NCBI GenBank assembly: GCA_964455095.1
Contig: CAYVUV010000247.1
Span: 1 to 15,996, forward strand
DNA: 15,996 nt
Origin: CAYVUV01 sp964455095
GTDB taxonomy: Bacteria > Desulfobacterota > Binatia > HRBIN30 > CADEER01
Reading direction: 5' to 3'
Under the pieces are notes generated by a model. The model saw nothing but the letters and a program-made list of their open reading frames with translations. It searched no databases and had not been told where the DNA came from. Made by a program: the position numbers and the translations under genes. Positions within the stretch are counted from its first letter, which is position 1; each line of letters starts with the position of its first letter. This document shows positions 7,562 through 14,035 of the stretch, in pieces.

Positions 7562-8617
7562 GTGGCGCCACGCGCGCATCGAAGTCTCGCGGCGCTCGTC
7601 GGCACGGCGTTGCTCTGGGGAATCGGCGCCTGCCAGCGCGGCGCGACGACGGAGATCGGCCCGACGGCGCGCGTCGAGCGCGGCCGCATCGAGCGCATCG
7701 TCGTCGCCACCGGCACGATCGAGCCGGAGAAGGAAGTCGAGGTGCGCTCGCGCATCTCCGGCATCGTCGATCGCATCCGCGCCGAGGTCGGCGACGAGGT
7801 CGAGAACAACCAGCCGCTGATCGAGATCGAGAGCGAGCTCCTCGCCGCCCAGGTCGCCCGGGCGCGGGCGATGCTGAGCGGGTCGCAGGCCGAGCTGACG
7901 CGCGCCCGGTTGGAGCTGCGGCGCGTGCTGACGCTGCGCCGCGACGGCACGGTCCCCGAACGCGATCAGGAAGACGCCCAGGCGCGGCACGACGCCGCCG
8001 CGGCCGCCGTCGCGCGCGACCAGGCCGAGCTCGAGGCCCTGCTCATCGAGCTCGGCTACGCGACGGTGACCGCGCCGATGCGCGGCCGCATCCTCGACGT
8101 CGACGTCAAGAAGGGCACCGCCGTGGCGTCGGTCGCCTCGGTCACCGGGGGCACGCGCGTGCTGACCATCGCCGACGACCGCGAGCTCCATCTCGAAGGC
8201 CTGGTCGACGAGAACGACATCGGCTGGGTGCAGCTCGGCCAGAGCGCCCGCATCCGCACCGAGGCCTTCCCGGGCAAGACGTTCGACGGCACGGTGCGCA
8301 AGATCAAGCCGCTCGGCGAGCGGCAGCAGAACGTCACCTACTCCGAGGTCGAGGTACAGGTGCTGGAGCCGCAGAAGTCGCAGCTGCGGACGCGCATGTC
8401 GGCCGATGCGGACATCGTCACCGAAGTCGTGCCGGACGCGCTCATCGTCCCCGAAACCGCGCTGCTGTACGAGGGCGAGCGCGTCTACGTCGAGAAGGTG
8501 CTCTCGGCGGCCGATCAGCAGGTCGAGCAGAAAACCGTGCGGGTTGGCATCGTCGAGAAGGGCCGCGCGCAGATCCTCGACGGCATCGCCGCCGGCGACG
8601 AGGTGCGCCTCAAGTGA
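7562..8617 (+). CDS. Efflux/export periplasmic adaptor (HlyD/MacA-like membrane fusion protein), predicted lipoprotein
   Basis: Periplasmic adaptor of a MacAB-type exporter. From GTG at 7562 it is 351 residues. The signal MAPRAHRSLAALVGTALLWG is followed by lipobox IGAC (21-24), so Cys24 would be lipidated. The first lipoyl half is EVRSRISGIVDRIRAEVGDE (60-79). A short alpha-hairpin rich in Glu, Ala and Arg follows (about 91-162), then the second lipoyl half TVTAPMRGRILDVDVKKG (168-185), a beta-barrel (about 205-282) and a membrane-proximal domain (285-351). GTG at 7547 and 7538 and TTG at 7514 are in-frame alternatives; 7562 gives the cleanest signal peptide. The hairpin is short for a protein that would reach TolC directly. 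The gene overlaps the ATPase by 4 bp (GTGA). The exported substrate is unknown. Confidence 0.9.
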   Translation: MAPRAHRSLAALVGTALLWGIGACQRGATTEIGPTARVERGRIERIVVATGTIEPEKEVEVRSRISGIVDRIRAEVGDEVENNQPLIEIESELLAAQVARARAMLSGSQAELTRARLELRRVLTLRRDGTVPERDQEDAQARHDAAAAAVARDQAELEALLIELGYATVTAPMRGRILDVDVKKGTAVASVASVTGGTRVLTIADDRELHLEGLVDENDIGWVQLGQSARIRTEAFPGKTFDGTVRKIKPLGERQQNVTYSEVEVQVLEPQKSQLRTRMSADADIVTEVVPDALIVPETALLYEGERVYVEKVLSAADQQVEQKTVRVGIVEKGRAQILDGIAAGDEVRLK

Positions 8618-9333
8618 CCGATCCCGCGACACCGGTCATCGAGCTGCGCGCGATCAAGCGCACCTACCTCTCCGGCCGCTTCGCGGTCGAAGCCCTGCGC
8701 GGCATCGACCTGCGCATCGAGCCGAGCGAATTCGTCGCCATCATGGGGCCGTCCGGATCGGGCAAGACGACGCTGATGGAAATCCTCGGCTGCCTGCTGC
8801 AGCCGACGGCGGGGCAATATCTCTTCAAGGGGCGCGCGGTCGAAGCGATTACACCCGACGGGCTGGCGGCGCTGCGCGGCGAGGAGATCGGCTTCGTCTT
8901 CCAGAGCTTCAACCTGTTGCCGCGGCTCACGGCGGTGGAGAACGTCGAGCTGCCGCTCGGCTACCGCGGCGTGCCGCGGCGCAGTCGGCGCGCGCGCGCG
9001 GCCGCGGCGCTCGAGCGCGTCGGCCTGGCCGCCCGGGCGCGGCACTTCCCCGCCGAGCTGTCGGGCGGCGAACGCCAGCGCGTCGCCATCGCGCGCGCGC
9101 TGGTGAACGAGCCGAGCGTGATCCTCGCCGACGAGCCGACCGGCAATCTGGATACGCAGACCGGCGAGGCGATCCTCGACCTGCTGCTCTCGCTCAAGCG
9201 CGACGGCGCGACGATCATCATGGTCACCCACGATCCGCGCATCGGGGCGCGTGGCGAGCGACTGGTGACCATCCGCGACGGCTGCATCGACCGCGACGCG
9301 GGCGGCGCCGCCGTCCCCGCGGACGCGAGCTGA
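8614..9333 (+). CDS. ABC transporter ATP-binding protein (MacB/LolD type)
   Basis: A 239-residue ABC ATPase of the lipoprotein-export/macrolide-efflux (LolD/MacB) class, powering the two permeases that follow. It has Walker A GPSGSGKT (45-52), the Q-loop FVFQSFNLLPRLTAVENVEL (94-113, Q97) with the FNLLP-x-LTAVENV run characteristic of this class, signature LSGGERQRVAIARAL (149-163), Walker B VILADEP (169-175, Glu174), D-loop GNLD (177-180) and H-loop MVTHD (203-207, His206). All catalytic residues are present. The start is GTG at 8614, overlapping the adaptor stop. It acts at the cytoplasmic face of the inner membrane. Confidence 0.96.
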   Translation: MTDPATPVIELRAIKRTYLSGRFAVEALRGIDLRIEPSEFVAIMGPSGSGKTTLMEILGCLLQPTAGQYLFKGRAVEAITPDGLAALRGEEIGFVFQSFNLLPRLTAVENVELPLGYRGVPRRSRRARAAAALERVGLAARARHFPAELSGGERQRVAIARALVNEPSVILADEPTGNLDTQTGEAILDLLLSLKRDGATIIMVTHDPRIGARGERLVTIRDGCIDRDAGGAAVPADAS

Positions 9334-9341
9334 GGCGCCCC

Positions 9342-10586
9342 GTGCACCTGCGCGAAGCCATCCGCGAAGCGCTGCGCACGCTGCGCACGAGCTGGGTGCG
9401 CACCGCGCTGACGCTGTTCGGCATCGTCTGGGGCACGGCGTCGGTCGTCTTCCTCCTCTCCTGGGGGCTCGGCGTCCGCGTCATGTTGGAATCGGCCTAC
9501 CTGCGCGTCGGCCGCAACCTGGTTCACGTCGTGCCGGGCCACATCGGCGAAACCTTCACCCCCGCCGCCGACCGCCGCTTGCTGTGGTTCACGCTCGAAG
9601 ACGTCGACGCGCTGCGCCAGCGCGCGCACCTGGCGGCGCTGGTCGTGCCCGAATCGCAGTTCTTTCGCGAGGTCTCGTATCGGCAGACCGCGACCAGCCT
9701 GAACGTGCGCGGCGTCACGGCCGACCACGTCGCGCTGCGCGGCGTGACGGTCAGCGCCGGCCGCGCCATCACGCGCGGCGATCTGCTGCACCGGCGGCGC
9801 GTCGCGGTGCTCGGCACGGAGGCGCGCCAGCGCCTGCTCGGTCCGCACGGCGGTGTCGGCAGCTCGATCCGCATCGGCGGGCAGACCTTCGAGGTCGTCG
9901 GCCTGCTGGCGCGCGTCGGCATGCAGCTGTGGCAGGACGGGCCGAGCCGGATCGACGAGCAGGCGTGGATTCCGCTCACGACGCTGTTCGCCTTCGGCCC
10001 GCGCTACGGACGCGATGCCGAGATCGTCGAGAGCATCCTCATCAGCCTCAAGGAGCGCCGCCAGCGCCGGCCGGCCGAGCGCGAGCTGCGCACGATCCTC
10101 GCCGAGCGGCTGCGCACCTCGCCGGCGGACGAAGAAGCCATCCGCGTCATGAGCCCGCTCGACGCGCTCGACAAGCTGCCGCTCAACCAGATGAACGGCC
10201 TGCTGTTCACGCTCGGGGCGACGACGCTGGTGATCGGCGGCGTCGGCATCCTCACCATGATGCTCGACTCGGTGCAGGAGCGCCGCCAGGAGATCGGCGT
10301 GCGGCTCGCGGTCGGCGCGCGGCGACGCGACATCCTCGGGCAGTTCTTCCTCGAGACCTTCGTCATCACCGGCCTGGGCGGCCTGTTGGGCATCCTGCTC
10401 GGTCTGGCCGGCTGCGCCGCCCTCGGCAGCCTCGAAGCGGCCGACCTGATCCCGGTGCCGATCGTGCGCGGCGAGACCATCGCGGTCACGTTGGCGGTCA
10501 TGACCTTGGTCGGCTTCACCTCCGGACTGTTTCCGGCCTGGCGGGCCTCGCGCGTCGACCCGTCGGTGACGCTGCGGGCGGAGTGA
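9342..10586 (+). CDS. ABC transporter permease, MacB/FtsX type (first of two)
   Basis: A 414-residue permease with the four-helix MacB topology. TM1 is at about 21-42 (TALTLFGIVWGTASVVFLLS) and is followed by a large periplasmic MacB_PCD domain (about 45-280). TM2-4 form the C-terminal FtsX domain: LLFTLGATTLVIGGVGILTM (287-306), FVITGLGGLLGILLGLAG (340-357) and IAVTLAVMTLVGFTSGLFPA (380-399). The coupling segment QERRQEIGVRLAVGARRRDI (312-331) and the C-terminal WRASRVDPSVTLRAE are family hallmarks. The start is GTG at 9342, with GAGG at 9332-9335 spaced 6 nt away and straddling the ATPase stop. It differs clearly from the second permease, so the transporter is probably a heterodimer. Confidence 0.93.
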   Translation: MHLREAIREALRTLRTSWVRTALTLFGIVWGTASVVFLLSWGLGVRVMLESAYLRVGRNLVHVVPGHIGETFTPAADRRLLWFTLEDVDALRQRAHLAALVVPESQFFREVSYRQTATSLNVRGVTADHVALRGVTVSAGRAITRGDLLHRRRVAVLGTEARQRLLGPHGGVGSSIRIGGQTFEVVGLLARVGMQLWQDGPSRIDEQAWIPLTTLFAFGPRYGRDAEIVESILISLKERRQRRPAERELRTILAERLRTSPADEEAIRVMSPLDALDKLPLNQMNGLLFTLGATTLVIGGVGILTMMLDSVQERRQEIGVRLAVGARRRDILGQFFLETFVITGLGGLLGILLGLAGCAALGSLEAADLIPVPIVRGETIAVTLAVMTLVGFTSGLFPAWRASRVDPSVTLRAE

Positions 10587-11830
10587 CGGCAGTGGTCGAT
10601 CTCTTCCTCGCCACGGTGCGCAGCGTGCGCGCCCATGCGTTCCGCTTTGGCCTCACGTCGCTGGGGATCGTCTGGGGCGCGGCCATGCTGACCTACCTCT
10701 CGGCGTCGGCGGACGGTTTCGACAAGCACTTCGAAGGCCAGCTCGACAAGCTCGGACAGCGCATCGTCTATCTCTTCCCGGGAGTCGCCACCAAGCAGCA
10801 CATCGGCCAGCGCGGCGCCCGGCCGGTCGAGCTCGAACGCGAGGACATCGAGCGCATCGCCGGGCTCGCCATCGTCGAGCGCGCCGCGCCGAATCTCTGG
10901 CTCGGCCCGCGCGTGATGCGCGCGGCCGGCGCCACGCGGCTGGTCTTCACCTTCGGCGCCTCCGAGGACACCGCCCTGGTGCGCAACTTCGAGGTCGAGC
11001 GCGGGCGGCTGCTTTCGCGCCGCGACGTCGAGCGCGCGCGCAACACGATCGTGCTCGGCGCGCGCGCCGCGGCGCGGCTGTTCGGGGCCGCACCGGCGCT
11101 CGGCCGGACGGTCCACGTCGAGGGTATTCCATTCGAGATCGTCGGCATCGCGCGGGCGAAGGGCGATCAGATCCTCTACATGGGCCCCGGCGACGACGAG
11201 ATCGCGCTGATCCCGTTCACCACCGCCCGCTTGTGGTTCACCCGCATCGATGTCCTCGACCAGGTGATCTTCGCGCCGCGCACGCGCGAGGGCAGTTGGG
11301 ATGCCGTGCGCCTGGTGCGCGCGCTGCTCGGCCGGCACCACGGCTTTCGCCAGGACGACGACGCGGCGATGGGCTACTTCAACATCCAGGAAGTCGTCAA
11401 CATCGTGCGCGGCCTGCTGCTCGCGCTGCGCGTGTTTTTGAACGCGGCCAGCCTGATCACGCTGGCGGTCGGCGGCGTCGGCGTCATGAACATCATGCTC
11501 GCCATGGTCTCCGAGCGCACGCGCGAGATCGGCTTGCGCAAAGCGGTCGGCGCCTCGAACGGGGCGGTCTTCGTCGAGATCCTCGCCGAGACCCTCGCCA
11601 TCACCGTGCTCGCTGGCCTGCTCGGCATCGCCCTCGGCTGGCTCGGTGTCGAAATCAGCGCCCGCGCCATCGGCACCGGGCAGCTCATGCAGTCCGTCCC
11701 GATTCTGCGCCCTTCGCGCGTCGTCATCGTCTTCACCGCCCTGGTGGCCGTGGGCCTCGCCACCGCCCTGCTGCCGGCCCTGCGCGCGATGCGCATCGAC
11801 CCCGCGGTGGCCTTGCGCGCCAGCGCTTAG
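10583..11830 (+). CDS. ABC transporter permease, MacB/FtsX type (second of two)
   Basis: A 415-residue MacB/FtsX-type permease. TM1 is at about 22-41 (FGLTSLGIVWGAAMLTYLSA), then a periplasmic domain (about 45-275) with VERGRLLSRRDVERARNTIV (138-157) and VEGIPFEIVGIARAKGDQ (179-196), as in MacB_PCD. The FtsX domain has SLITLAVGGVGVMNIMLAMV (290-309), the coupling run SERTREIGLRKAVGAS (310-325), then TM3 (about 337-356) and TM4 (about 380-400), ending LRAMRIDPAVALRASA. The start is GTG at 10583 (GTGA overlap with the first permease); GTG at 10592 is also in frame. It is closer to the MacB consensus than the first permease (MNIMLAMVSERTREIGLRKA). It is the last gene of the operon; repeat copy 2 begins 26 bp after its stop. 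Confidence 0.93.
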   Translation: MTAVVDLFLATVRSVRAHAFRFGLTSLGIVWGAAMLTYLSASADGFDKHFEGQLDKLGQRIVYLFPGVATKQHIGQRGARPVELEREDIERIAGLAIVERAAPNLWLGPRVMRAAGATRLVFTFGASEDTALVRNFEVERGRLLSRRDVERARNTIVLGARAAARLFGAAPALGRTVHVEGIPFEIVGIARAKGDQILYMGPGDDEIALIPFTTARLWFTRIDVLDQVIFAPRTREGSWDAVRLVRALLGRHHGFRQDDDAAMGYFNIQEVVNIVRGLLLALRVFLNAASLITLAVGGVGVMNIMLAMVSERTREIGLRKAVGASNGAVFVEILAETLAITVLAGLLGIALGWLGVEISARAIGTGQLMQSVPILRPSRVVIVFTALVAVGLATALLPALRAMRIDPAVALRASA

Positions 11831-11856
11831 TGTTGCGTCCACACTCCAGCAAGGTT

Positions 11857-12026
11857 TCGGACGAGGGTTCCTTCTCCCGGATGGGAGAAGGACAGGATGA
11901 GGGGGATTCAATTGATCGGCGAAGCCCCCCTCGACTTCGTCGGACACTATCGGCAGAGGATTTCATTGGTGGCCTTCGGCACCTATTGAATCCCCCTCAC
12001 CTCAATCCTCTCCCATCCGGGAGAGG
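11857..12026. repeat. Palindromic intergenic repeat, copy 2 (MITE-like, hairpin ends)
   Basis: Second copy of the element at 7341-7509, in the same orientation. The left hairpin (11870-11891) and the right hairpin (12007-12026) are identical to copy 1. The adjoining arms differ by about one base on the left and two on the right. Here the inner inverted pairing is better: GGATTCAATTGATCGGCGAAG on the left nearly complements CCTTCGGCACCTATTGAATCC on the right, so the whole unit could fold into one long stem. Similarity upstream of the hairpin reaches back to TCGGACGAGGG at 11857. It fills most of the 245-bp gap before the DUF1003 gene, and no promoter is evident there. It could also act as a transcript 3' hairpin for the exporter operon. 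Confidence 0.85.
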
Positions 12027-12075
12027 AAGCCAGAGGATCCGTTGCCGACCGGCCGGCCTAACGGTATGGGAGCGC

Positions 12076-12792
12076 ATGAACCATACCCCGACGGCCTCCG
12101 TCACCTGTCAGATCTGCAAGCGGCCACACCGGATGAGCAACGTGGTGCCGGCGGAGATGATCAGTCAGCCGGTGCTCGACACGATCCGCAGGGGGCACCC
12201 GGATCTGATAGCGGAGGGTTACGTCTGTCTGCCCGATCTCAACCGCTACCGCGCGCGCTACGTCGAAGAGGTGCTGGAGCTCGAGAAGGGCGACCTGTCC
12301 AGGCTCGACGCGGAGGTCGTCGAGAGTCTGAAGGAGCAGGACCTGCTCTCGACCAACCTCAACGTCGAGTTCGAGCGCGTGCTGACCTTCGGCGAGCGCA
12401 TGTCCGACCGGCTGGCCGAGTTCGGCGGCAGCTGGACCTTCGTGCTCTTCTTCCTCGGCGTGCTGGCGGTGTGGATCGCGTTCAACACTGCCGCCATGTT
12501 CTGGCGTCCGTTCGATCCGTTTCCGTACATCCTGTTGAACCTGGTGCTCTCCTGCATCGCCGCGCTGCAGGCGCCGATCATCATGATGAGTCAGAACCGC
12601 CAGGAAGCGAAAGACCGCCTGCGCGCCGAGCACGACTACCGCATCAATCTCAAGGCCGAGCTCGAAGTGCGCCAGCTCAACCTCAAGATCGACCAGCTCC
12701 TCACCCACCAGTGGCAGCGCCTGCTCGAGATTCAGCGCATTCAAACCGAGCTCATGCAGGAGCTGACCACCGCGCGCCACCACCAGCGCTGA
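12076..12792 (+). CDS. DUF1003 domain membrane protein
   Basis: A 238-residue protein of the DUF1003 family, of unknown function. The N-terminus has C11-x2-C14 and C51 (CQICKRPH; GYVCLPDLNRYR), which might bind metal. A soluble helical stretch (56-95) follows. The DUF1003 core begins at FGERMSDRLAEFGGSWTFVL (105-124) with TM1 at about 118-137, then WRPFDPFPYILLNLVLSCIA (143-162) with TM2 at about 151-172, and the conserved QAPIIMMSQNRQEAKDRLR (165-183). A C-terminal alpha-helical, probably coiled-coil tail (185-230) is rich in Glu, Leu and Gln. The start is ATG at 12076, preceded by GGGAG at 12068-12072. It is 38 bp upstream of the CBS-domain gene and probably co-transcribed. No function is claimed beyond membrane location. 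Confidence 0.9.
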   Translation: MNHTPTASVTCQICKRPHRMSNVVPAEMISQPVLDTIRRGHPDLIAEGYVCLPDLNRYRARYVEEVLELEKGDLSRLDAEVVESLKEQDLLSTNLNVEFERVLTFGERMSDRLAEFGGSWTFVLFFLGVLAVWIAFNTAAMFWRPFDPFPYILLNLVLSCIAALQAPIIMMSQNRQEAKDRLRAEHDYRINLKAELEVRQLNLKIDQLLTHQWQRLLEIQRIQTELMQELTTARHHQR

Positions 12793-12830
12793 GGCTTGCG
12801 CCCCACCGCCACGCGGAGTACGCAACCCGC

Positions 12831-13280
12831 ATGTACGAGTTCCTCTACTACCGCGTGCGCGATGTCATGACCGCGGCGCCGATTGCCGTCGCGCCGACCA
12901 CCCCGTTGTCGGAAGTCGAGACGATCTTCTCGCAGCACGACTTCAACGGCGTGCCGGTGGTCGACGCGTCGCACCATCTACTCGGCGTGCTCACCAAGCT
13001 CGATTTCCTCAAGGCCTTTCGCTTCACGCCGGAATCGGTCGTACCGCACTACGAGGAGATCATGCGCCAGCCGGCCGAGAACGCCATGACGCGCGATCCG
13101 GTCACCTTCGATCCGGACATGCCGCTGACGCGCGTGCTCGACGAGCTGGTGACGACGCGCCACAAGAGCTTCCCGGTCGTCGCCGCCGGGCAGCTGGTCG
13201 GCGTCGTGGCGCGCGAGGACGTGTTGCGCGCCCTGCGCAAGGCCGCCGCCGGCGAGGGATCGCCCGGCACGGCCCAGTGA
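12831..13280 (+). CDS. Two-CBS-domain protein
   Basis: A 149-residue stand-alone Bateman module. CBS1 runs from VRDVMTAAPIAVAPTTPL (9-26) through FNGVPVVDASHHLLGVLTKL (38-57). CBS2 runs from AMTRDPVTFDPDMPLTRVLD (85-104) through KSFPVVAAGQLVGVVAREDV (112-131). Such pairs bind adenine nucleotides or related ligands and regulate partner proteins; the partner here is unknown. The ATG at 12831 is preceded by GGAG at 12815-12818, a long spacing. The stop lies 4 bp before the nitroreductase ATG, so translation is probably coupled. The adjacent DUF1003 membrane protein is a possible partner, from context only. Confidence 0.92.
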   Translation: MYEFLYYRVRDVMTAAPIAVAPTTPLSEVETIFSQHDFNGVPVVDASHHLLGVLTKLDFLKAFRFTPESVVPHYEEIMRQPAENAMTRDPVTFDPDMPLTRVLDELVTTRHKSFPVVAAGQLVGVVAREDVLRALRKAAAGEGSPGTAQ

Positions 13281-13284
13281 GGCG

Positions 13285-13947
13285 ATGGTCGACCTGTTCG
13301 AAGCGATCCGCACGCTCGGCGCCGTGCGCCGCTTTCGCCCCGACCCGATCCCCGACGCCGACCTGCATCAGATCCTCGCAGCCGCCACCCACGCCCCGAG
13401 CGCGCGCAACGCGCAGCCGTGGTACTTCGTCGCCGTGCGCGACGCGACCGCGAAGGCGCCCATCGCCGCGCTCTACCAGCGCGCCTGGCACCAGGCGCAG
13501 GCGTATACGGCGCGCACCGATGCGGACGCCGACATCAAGGCCCGCCCCGACTACGCCCCGATGATGCGCCACGTCGACGCGCTCGCGAGCGGGCTCGACC
13601 GCGCCCCCGTGCTCGTCCTCGCCTGCCTCGACACCGCGCAACTCGGCCCGATGGCCGACGCCGCCGGGCACATCCTCGCGCCGCTCTCCGCCTACGCCTC
13701 GATCCTGCCCGCCGTGCAGAACCTCATGCTCGCCGCGCGCGGCCTCGGCATCGGCTCCACCCTGACCACCCTGCACCAGGCCGTCGAAGGCGAGATCCGC
13801 CAACTGCTCGGCATCCCGGCGCGCATCCACCTCGCCGCGCTGGTCCCACTCGGCTACCCCACCCGGCCCTTCCGCCCCACCACCCGCAAACCGGTCGACG
13901 CCGTCGCCTTCCTCGACCGCTGGGGCGCGCCGTTTCCGGTCCGCTGA
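13285..13947 (+). CDS. Nitroreductase family flavoprotein
   Basis: A 220-residue member of the FMN-dependent nitroreductase superfamily, typical in length. FMN-binding features are RRFRPDPIPD (15-24), HAPSARNAQPWYFVAV (36-51, the phosphate/isoalloxazine loop), AVQNLMLAARGLGIGSTL (143-160, with the glycine motif) and ALVPLGYPTRPFRP (185-198). The N-terminal MVDLFEAIRTLGAVRRF is the usual family start. Physiological substrates in this family range from quinones and nitro compounds to iodotyrosine, and nothing here picks one. The ATG at 13285 follows GAGG at 13279-13282, which is closer than ideal. It ends the DUF1003-CBS-nitroreductase run. Confidence 0.93.
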   Translation: MVDLFEAIRTLGAVRRFRPDPIPDADLHQILAAATHAPSARNAQPWYFVAVRDATAKAPIAALYQRAWHQAQAYTARTDADADIKARPDYAPMMRHVDALASGLDRAPVLVLACLDTAQLGPMADAAGHILAPLSAYASILPAVQNLMLAARGLGIGSTLTTLHQAVEGEIRQLLGIPARIHLAALVPLGYPTRPFRPTTRKPVDAVAFLDRWGAPFPVR

Positions 13948-14021
13948 CGGATTACCCGAGACGGCCGAAGCTCCCGACTTTTCCTTGACGGGACGGCTCG
14001 TCTGTTAGATGAACCAGCTCC

Positions 14022-14027
14022 GGGAGG
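14022..14027 (+). promoter_or_regulatory. Ribosome binding site that fixes the start of the repeat protein
   Basis: GGGAGG lies 8 nt before the ATG at 14036, a near-ideal Shine-Dalgarno site. The frame also contains an ATG at 14009, but that has no comparable site and would place nine polar residues before the signal peptide. A further ATG at 14039 immediately follows the chosen one. Confidence 0.75.
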
Positions 14028-14035
14028 CGGAACTG

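Noticed and set aside
10004..11947. A 647-codon minus-strand frame across the permeases
   Set aside because: It is antisense to two well-supported permeases, rich in Asp, Glu, Arg and Ala, and begins inside the repeat element.
7341..12026. CRISPR-like array from the repeated intergenic elements
   Set aside because: There are only two copies 4.3 kb apart with genes between them, and no regular short spacers.
13948..14035. Possible rho-independent terminator after the nitroreductase (ends ACTTTTCC near 13984)
   Set aside because: No stable GC stem directly precedes the T run; the best pairing I found is only about 4 bp.
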